A stretch of DNA of 64,000 nt from contig JAAROD010000080.1 of assembly GCA_012274445.1 (NCBI GenBank), positions 806,001-870,000 of the forward strand, written 5' to 3'. Shown here piece by piece: positions 56,495-64,000 of the stretch. The position numbers and the translations under genes are program-made. The notes below the pieces were generated by a model. It was not told where the DNA came from, did no database searches, and was given only the letters and a program-made list of their open reading frames with translations. Each line of letters starts with the position of its first letter. The stretch's first letter is position 1. The DNA comes from Sclerotiophoma versabilis. Its lineage: Eukaryota; Ascomycota; Dothideomycetes; Pleosporales; Didymellaceae.

Positions 56495-58534
56495 TCAAGT
56501 GTTGCTGATGATGACTCGTGCGCCCTCCTTGCCGAGCACGCCCCTCTCTTTGGCCTTAGGGCTCCTGTCCCGGCCTTTCTTTCGACTGAGGAAGCCAAGC
56601 ATGCCTGATGGCTTCTCGGTCTGCGGAGTCTGTACGAGCGCAGAGCTCTGGTTCGCCATGTCAGACCATGAGCCGGTTCCATCGAGGACTACCTGTACGC
56701 CACCGCCCATGCTCGTGCTGCGCTGTGACCCACGTGGACGGCTGTTCATAGGCCGTGAAAATGAAGGCGGTGTAGTTTCGGTAGGTTCGGCGGGAAAGTA
56801 ATCCGCGCGCTCTCCACGTTGCGATGCTTGCGAGCCAGTAGTTGACTTGTTGCCTCGGTTGAGGTTGGCTGTAGCAAGCGGAGGGCTACCATTCGGTGAA
56901 TGCGTCGTAGATCGTGGGTTGGTCATCGTTGTTGAGCGAGTTGGATGGAGATCGCCTTCTTGGGACCTTTGCGTGGCCAATGGGCGTCCCCATGGATCTT
57001 GTTGAACGGCAACTGGGGCCGGCGCATGGTCGCTGTTGCTCTGATTGCTGGCTCTTGAACCTCCTGTGGATTCACTAGCATCTGCAACCACCACAGCCGC
57101 AGGCCGTTGGTCTGCGACCACAGTATAGTTGAAAGGCTCGAACAATGTCTCGATCATCTTGTGTAGCTCCTCCGCTCGAATCTCAGCCTCTGTTGCGTCG
57201 TCTTTCAAGGCTTCTCTGGGTTTCTGCCTGCGTGCTCGCGCTTCGAGCGGTGCCTCTTCCAACAAGAGCTCCTCCAAATCGTATGTTGCATCGAAGTTTG
57301 TCTTATCGCTGGATGGGATAAACACGGGTTGGATCTCCTTGGCTTCGAGTGCAACGAAATCGATGGGGCGGAAAAATGGGTTGTCAGTGAAGGATTCGAA
57401 ACCGATTGCACCAATCCTCCTCTTACGGTCCTTCTCCAGAAGCGAGCTAATGGCGTGCAGACAGGGCATCGAAACAGGAGGACTGGTCACCGGGTATGTG
57501 GGTTCTCCCTTGGCAATTTTCGCGGCGAGGGAGTCGTGGCTGCTGGCTTCGAAAGGTCGCTGCCCAGGTTAGCTCATCAGTAGCGGCAATTTGAAGCTTG
57601 CACCCACCTTGTTGTAGATGCACTCATAAAAGAGCACACCTAGTGACCACCAATCGACCTCGCACGAATATCCCTTGCCCTCGTACACTTCAGGCGCCAG
57701 GTATGCCAGAGTTCCAGACTTGCTGGTGAGCGGTTTGTGTGGGGTGAAGTCTGAAGCAACATTCTAGTGGTCGTTAGCAGCACGATCAAAGGGCCTTGTC
57801 GATCTCAAAGTAAACGTACGAAATCTGCCAAATGCACATGTCCGTCCGAATCCAACAGCACATTGTCAGGCTTGATGTCCCTGTGGACAATGCCCTGCTG
57901 GTGGATGTAGCGCACGGCGCATCCCAGCTCGGCCATCCAGAAGCGTACGGCCTCCTCTGTAAACGTCTTTCTCGAGATGTGGAATCGCAGGTCGCCGCCG
58001 TTCATGAGATCGACTACAATGTATCTGCGCTTTGTCAGTCTCGCTGAGATGGTTTGGTGGTCATGTGTCCACATACAGGTATTCGATGTCCTGGAAGCTG
58101 TAACGCAGATTGCAGAGGAAAGGGTGGTTGAGGTGCTCGAGCATCCGCCGCTCTCGTATGATATTTCGAACGCTCTCTGACCGTACGACTGTGACACAGC
58201 GTCAGCATGGGCGTTCCTGCTCGGCGTGAGGCAGTGAAGACAAACCTTCATCTTTTCTTATGTACTTGAGCGCAAATGTGAGGCCAGTGTCTTTGCGCTC
58301 GACAATGCGCACTTTGCCAAAGGCTCCTTTGCCGACAACGCGCAGCAGCCGGAAGTGGTTGAGGTTCACTGTGGTGTTGTGGTCAGACTCGCTCGCTCAG
58401 GCTTCACCTCAGGCATGGCAGGTGCAGATCAAATGCAGCAGGGGCCGTGACGCCGGCCTGCAGCACCTCAGCACATGGCAGGACTACGCACCTTGGTCGG
58501 TGAACACCACGGGCTTGCCGTTACTCTGACCCAT
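56495..58534 (-). CDS. AGC-type Ser/Thr kinase of the YANK (STK32) family
   Basis: Six exons (58534-58492, 58368-58246, 58188-58077, 58024-57820, 57763-57608, 57559-56495) give 567 aa. The start MGQSNGKP fits N-myristoylation, as in YANK kinases. Catalytic parts: Gly-loop 'VVGKGAFGKVRIV', Lys in 'FALKYIRKD', catalytic loop 'GIVHRDIKPDNVLL', then DFN in 'HLADFNVASDF' in place of DFG, a known mark of the YANK family, and 'GTLAYLAPEVYEG'. The kinase domain spans about residues 18-280. A family-typical 'IGAIGFESFTDNPFFRPIDF' follows, then a long Ser/Pro-rich tail with 'QDPWGRP' and a basic end. It probably acts at membranes. Its substrates in fungi are unknown. Confidence 0.95.
58369..58491 (-). 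other. First intron of the YANK kinase gene (123 nt)
   Basis: GTGCGT donor and CACAG acceptor. At 123 nt it is twice the length of the other introns in the window; the remaining four of this gene are 45-56 nt. Confidence 0.85.
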
Positions 58535-61500
58535 GGCGGGCTGCAATAGGAATGGGTGCGGGCGTCCTTAATTATGCATCCAGGCAGGCGTGGGACGGCG
58601 GTGTTGCTGCGGGCGCGGGGACAAAGGTTGTCTTCGAGCGGGCGGTGGGCAGGTCGAGCGAACGGCGGGCCAAGGCAGGGTTCCGCGGGGACACAGGCTC
58701 TTTAAGTTCTAAACTGGTCAACACCACCAATGTCGGCGGCGCTTGCACGGTACAGCGTGTAGGGCTGAGGCAGCGGGCAGGAGTTGCACGGAGAGCCGTG
58801 AAAGGAGGCACGCAGTTTTGAGGCAGCACGTTTCGTCGGCGTGCCCCAGGCCAGGCTAGCTTCGGCGGGCGTGCATTTGGTTCTTTGGCCAGTACGCCAG
58901 CACCTCAATGCAGTTCCACACCCTTAGTGCAGGTGGCGCGCCGCAGGGAAGGCCGGCCACGTTTTCGCTGCCTGCTACCTGCGCCGCGAGGACTGAAGGG
59001 CAGGCCGCGCTAGGGCCCGTCAGGAGTCAGCATCCCTGGCGCCTGTGTTTCTGCGATATCTCTGGCGGATGGGTCGAAGCGCACGCTGATCTGTGTTGCC
59101 CCGTGTAGCTGGCAAGCGCGGCAGTCACATATCCAGTGACTGCTGGGGAGACTGCAAGTACCGGCAGTCGTGTCTGAACATGGCCGCCTGTACGTGTACC
59201 TGCCTGGGGATCATCAGGGCGACGACATGGCGCTGCGTTATCCCAAGGGCCTCAGACACCTCATTAAAGTGCACGTCTGCCAGAGGCCGCCTGGGAGCCA
59301 TACGGATCATCTCCACGCTGACGCAGGACCTGGGGCTGACATGCACTAGACAGGAGCACCTCCTTCTGGAAGGAATCTTCCATGGCTGCATCTCGTACAC
59401 TGAGATCAAGCATGCTGCATAGTCAGCGTCGGCGCCCACGCCAACAGAGCTGCTCTGCTGCACCACGCCGAGATGCTCGAGCGCCATTCATCAGCAGCAC
59501 CCTGCCTGTCACGAGACATCGGCGAAATCCCACTGATCAGACGTCGTCTCGCTCCCGTCTGATCTGTGCCAGCCCTGCCACTTCCAAAACGCAACAACGA
59601 AGACGGACCACCGTGCAAACATGGCGCTCTCTGACATGCCGGCTTACAATCTCCTCCACCTCGCCCGATCTGACCTCTGCTGCCCTAGTTCATCTCGCCC
59701 AATTCCTCTTCATCACCAGCCTCTGATTCCGTCTCTCTCAAACTACGCCAACACCGGTGCAGAATGTCGCTCAGCCGCAACTTTCTCCGCTGGCCCTGAT
59801 TCGATCTTCTTTCCTTTTGCGTTTCGACCCACTTTCTTCTCTGCTTCTTCGGCCCGATCAGAACGTAGAAGGACGCGAGGATGTTGAAGGCTTCGGCTTC
59901 GCGGTCCCCGAGAAGCTACAGATGCACTGTTGCTTTTGTACCACAGAACGACGAGCATCAGACCAAGTGCTGCCTCAGCCTTGGTATTGTCCTGCGCATC
60001 AAAAGTTGGGAAATGGAGCAAGTGCAGGCTAACCGAGCGAGCTCATCAGAGACAACTTCTAGACATTTTTCCGCGCCCTACGTCAGTTTTCACATGGCGA
60101 CCGCCGGATTTGACACGTGCACAATTCCGTCAACAGCGGAGGACATGAAACGGATCAGCCACAGCTGTTCAAGCTGTTTACCGCCCCGGACGCCAGATCA
60201 ACAGATCGCTAGATTATCACACCTACTGCAGATGCAAGGCTACTCAGGGGTAAGTACCAGTGACATTACATTGCCTGTAATTGGCACTACATTTGCTATT
60301 CTTCGATCGCTTTAACATGTTCATTTTTTCAACACCATTCTTTCAAAACCTCATGATTCATTTTTGCCACGTCGGAGCATTGTCTCCCGTAGAGCTTTGC
60401 GGGAAGGAATTCGGCATGCCGTTGTGTGCTACGGAATCTATTGCCGCGAGTGGAGCTCAGGCACAGAAATCTGTACTCGGCTGTACGATCCTAGTTTGCT
60501 CTAGTACTACGTATTCAAAAGTCTTCATCACGTAACGTGGTTGCACAAGAAATCACACAGCAAGTCACGAAACTTTACGTAGTGGAGTAAGCTTGAGGGA
60601 TTGAAAGTGGAAATGATTTTGTAGACATGTTCCAAGGTTTCGCCGGGATGGATTGGGGTGCAAGGGATATCTTCGGACACCGCTCGAGTAGGCTAAGGAC
60701 ATCCATTAGTGTTCTAGAAAGATGCACGACAGCACGTCCAAGCGAAGCTACTGCTGCATATCGGAAAGTACTGCATGCAGCTCCAGAATGATTTTCTGCT
60801 GCCTTGGTCACCACCACCTCCTTGCGTCAAAGCTACACTGCGGCCTCATGTTACCTTGCGAGGATTGAGCGTCGTCGAATCCTACAGGCAATCAGATACG
60901 GGAACGGTCAAGGCTCGCCAATTCAAGGCATCGATGGGGCTGGATTGGGAATGCTCTTACATAGAGGATTTGAGTAGCTACACCATCGGGTGCGGCACAG
61001 TAAGTGTGCGACGCAAACACCGCGAATACGACGTCAACAAACATCGAAGCATTGTTCTATTGACCCGAGCCCTTGCTGTCGGGGCTCGTAGCTGCGGAAA
61101 GCAGTCCTGTGCCTCTCCCAGGCATGCAGCGTTGCGGCTCTGGCCGTCTATTGTCCAGTCGTCTGGACCGAAACGCCTCACACCCAAGGCCTGCAAGACT
61201 ACACACAAGTGCGTGCCTCGTATTGAAACACCGTCGCTTTAAACCGATCGCTGTTATCAACCCGACCTCTAAGTTCGCAGTCATGCAATTAGCTGCCGCC
61301 TATAGGCCTCGCATCGGGGTTCAAGATTACTTCCGTCTTAGGTGGCTGCTCGGTTCCATGTCAGCCCGAGATGAAAGACTGCAGAAAGCGCAAGCATTTT
61401 CGTGTAGGTCGAAATTTCAGGCGCCAATTCTACATCGTTCGAATATCACATACCAAAATTAGGTACACCATGTCTTCCAAATGCTGCATCGTGAGCCCGG

Positions 61501-63652
61501 GCCTCGGTCAAGCGAAGCCATCCGTGGTTCAGTATCTAGAGTTGAAGATGGCGCTTGCTTAAAAAACACGCGAGGCGGATGCAACGGAGCTCAACAAACG
61601 CCGATGGCTTTCCGACCGGCGTGAGGGAGTGTTCGCGGCCAGGATAGCCTTTTCCACGAGTGTTGTCGTTGCTGCTTGTGGAACAATGACGATCGCCGGG
61701 CAAGGAGGGAAGGAACTGACGACCTCGGGCCAGACCTACAGACTCCCCGTCCAGCCTTGCACAACGTCGACGACCGTCGACATCGCTTAGATGCACAACG
61801 AGCGCCAACGCGCGTCAAATGCGCGCATCCCGGAACCCACGAGGTTGTCTTCGAGAAGCACGATTCTCCACTTTGCCTCTACAGGAAAGTCGCACGTTGA
61901 TCTATGCACTACGGAGTTGGCAGTTCCGGTAGCGACCTGCTGTGAACTCATCCTGCTACACGACACCCGGCGCAAAGGCCACGGTGATGCACTCTATAAC
62001 GTTTCAGGCGAGCATACACGCACGTTGTTGTTCTCGCGGAGGCGTGGCGTGGCGTGGGTCTACGTTGTTTGCAACACCAAGCCGGCATCATCACGAACGG
62101 CTTGACTGTGGGATCATCTCTTCTCATACGCTTTTCCTCGAAGTCATATCGACAACGATCGAATCACGAGTCTCAACATGTAGAAGGGTTTGTGTCACTC
62201 CACTACGCCCTGCATAGAGCAACTTCAGAGCCTGGCCCTCGTGATTCCAGCCTCCACGAGGTGTGCCAGGATTCAATGCTGCACCACCACGTCCTCGTGT
62301 CCTTTCCTCCGCCCAGGTAGCACAGCGTTTTCTTGCGACGCAGTCTGTTACCGCGATGTATGGTGCTTCAATATCCGTGCACCTTCACCGGCTCGCCGAC
62401 CTCATCTGGGCGCACGAAAACGTGGGCGGCATGCCGATGAAAACATGGATGACGGGTGTTGTTTGCACCACGTGGCGCGGCAGAAAGAACATGCAAGCAA
62501 TATGCGGCTCTAGTACCCAATGCCTTGGGCGAGAAAGATTATAGTGTGTACGGCTGCTGTGAATTGGCTTGCTGTACCACCTTCCCAAGACGTCTAATAC
62601 TCTGGTTAAAAGTACGGGTTGCCAAGATCTGGCAGTGTAAGATGCACCGAGAGCCGTCGAGACGACAGCACTGAGGAGGCCGAGGACCAGGTTTCTGGAC
62701 AAGTCTCCTGCTATGGCTTGCAACCATCCAGTCACATCACCGCAATAGGTGGAGCTACCACATGGTCAAGTCGATCCCACTCTAGTGCTGACTTGTACCG
62801 ATAACGTTCATACTGGCTTTGAAGCTATTGTCCGGCTGAGATAGTACATGCAAGGTCAGATGTTCAATCAAGTGCGACTAGTGTAGTCTTCCGCTGAAGC
62901 AACTATTGGTAACTAGGCAGACACGACTTTGAGGGAACAGTGGGCGCTCACAGTCCAGAGCCCATGAATGTAGCGAACGGAAAGGAGATGATCAGTGTAG
63001 AGCAGCAACACGTAGATTTGCCTCGATAGGTTGGACACTGGCAACAGAGGAGGTGCCCCTTTACGCACCAAAGCCTAAGCCCATGCTCTGCGCCAGAGTC
63101 ACATTTGATGCCGTCGTCGCTGATGACGTCTGCTATCTCACGGGAAGGGCCCTTGAGTTTGTGCATCGCCCGTTCAAACACGCCGATTCGCTGGCGGGGG
63201 AAATGTGCATTTGCATAGATGGGCTTCGATGTTGTTGACCTGCTCAGCTCCAAGCTCAGCCTATTCTCTTTTCGCCTTCTTCTCGGCTTCAAGTCCTTCC
63301 GCAGCGGGATATTTTTGGAACATTTGATCCTTCTTTAGCAAGGCCACAGGAATGGCTCCTGAATATTGCGTGATGCGGGCCGATGTATATAGTCGGTATA
63401 GAAAACAATAACAGGCATTTGATTAATGACCAGCATAAGACTTGCCAAACGCGACGACGCGGCCCGAAGCGTGAAGTGCGGAGTGCGGAGTGTGGAGTAG
63501 TGAAGGAGTGGTAGTCTATGGCTCGGAGATTTGTTGTGGATATTGATGCGCAGCGGGCGGCCCAAGCTCGGTAGCCGCAACGACTTGGACACCAAGCTCT
63601 CGACACGCAATCCACGACATGCACTCGGCCACCTGTCTGAGCCCTGGCCGCT
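58535..63652. other. 5.1-kb gene-free stretch
   Basis: From the kinase start codon to the next gene on the plus strand, both promoters must lie here. Open frames of up to about 155 codons occur on both strands with no domain, shared splice pattern or codon signal. No transposon or RNA gene recognised. Confidence 0.55.
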
Positions 63653-64000
63653 ATGAATGGGCTGAAGTCACGGAGCAACGGTGAATTGCGCTCGGCGGTG
63701 CAGCTCCCCACGCCATCCTCGACGCCCGAACCGGACGATGTGGCAGCAGCGAAGGGCGAGGCCAATGCCGATGCAGAGGGAGATGCAGGGGGACGTGCAG
63801 AGGGAGGTGCAAAGGGAGATGCAGAGGGAGGTGCAAAGGGAGATGCAGAGGGAGATGCACAACTGCACGAGGCATCGGTCCTGCGCAGTCCTGCCTGGAG
63901 CGGCGCCTCGAGCAGCAGGCGGGCAAGCGTGCACGACGAGGCCGTGCTGTCGGACACGAGCGAGAAGACACGGCCCATCAAGCGTCCGGGCGACGGGCGC
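63653..64000 (+). CDS. 5' end of an unidentified gene with a 12-bp coding repeat
   Basis: From the ATG at 63653 the frame stays open to the end of the window (116 codons). The start 'MNGLKSRSNGELRSAVQLPT' with 'PSSTPEPDDVAAAK' is Ser/Pro-rich, and after the repeat come 'LRSPAWSGASSSRRASVHD' and 'SDTSEKTRPIKRPGDGR', a disordered, Ser/Arg-rich pattern common at the N-terminus of fungal regulatory proteins. The 'RRASVHD' segment looks like a basophilic kinase site. Between them a tetrapeptide (D/G)A(E/K)G is repeated about seven times. The overlapping minus-strand frame is less likely because it simply reads the repeat antisense as Pro/Ser/Ala. The product cannot be identified. Confidence 0.55.
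   Translation, partial: MNGLKSRSNGELRSAVQLPTPSSTPEPDDVAAAKGEANADAEGDAGGRAEGGAKGDAEGGAKGDAEGDAQLHEASVLRSPAWSGASSSRRASVHDEAVLSDTSEKTRPIKRPGDGR
63770..63853. repeat. 12-bp tandem repeat, seven copies
   Basis: Seven imperfect copies of G(A/G)TGCA(G/A)AGGGA. The period is a multiple of three and codes for a charged tetrapeptide repeat in the plus-strand frame, consistent with tolerated length variation in a coding region. Confidence 0.9.

Noticed and set aside
57541..57565. Suspected frameshift in the kinase gene before 'HDSLAAKIAK'
   Set aside because: Re-reading the exon boundary with the exon starting at 57559 gives 'RPFEASSHDSLAAK' in frame, so the gene is intact.
63289..63981. 230-codon minus-strand frame, Pro/Ser/Ala repeat
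   Set aside because: Antisense reading of the 12-bp repeat; the plus-strand frame has a better start and a more gene-like composition.

Overview
The window is nuclear DNA of a filamentous ascomycete, most likely a Dothideomycete. The genes have several short introns (about 47-60 nt, GT-AG, one GC-AG), there are no operons, and the gene set is typical of the Pezizomycotina: a pleiotropic-drug-resistance ABC transporter, a Cdc24 RhoGEF with a PB1 domain, an FWD-1-like F-box/WD40 protein, a YANK kinase, epsin and flavohemoglobin. The class-level placement is inference. All exon joins were read by eye from splice consensus and frame.

Left part (1-8.5 kb): the 3' end of a zinc-type alcohol dehydrogenase, a small relic of a fungal APH-like phosphotransferase, an alpha/beta hydrolase of the HSL type, and a full-size PDR-type ABC transporter. 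Middle left (11-25.6 kb): an F-box/WD40 ubiquitin-ligase receptor, cdc24 with an 8-bp tandem repeat against its start codon, a second F-box/WD40-like gene, a strongly divergent G-alpha-like protein that has lost the GTPase motifs, and a short bZIP factor.

Accessory segment (26-33 kb): poor in genes. It holds a secreted-type chitin-binding (CBM18 x3) gene with an apparent in-frame stop, then two head-to-head pseudogenes. These are the decayed, inverted counterparts of the intact head-to-head gene pair at 46.7-51.7 kb (a novel 701-aa protein and an Hsp70-like ATPase). That pair and its ruined second copy are the most unusual structure in the window.

Right part (33-64 kb): a 2EXR/F-box-like protein, epsin, a four-finger C2H2 transcription factor, flavohemoglobin, the intact novel/Hsp70-like pair, fragments of a CCCH zinc-finger gene, a YANK-type AGC kinase, and the start of a gene with a 12-bp coding repeat that runs off the right edge. 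Two long gene-free stretches (39.7-43.8 and 58.5-63.6 kb) flank these loci.

No tRNA, rRNA, CRISPR array or intact transposon was recognised.
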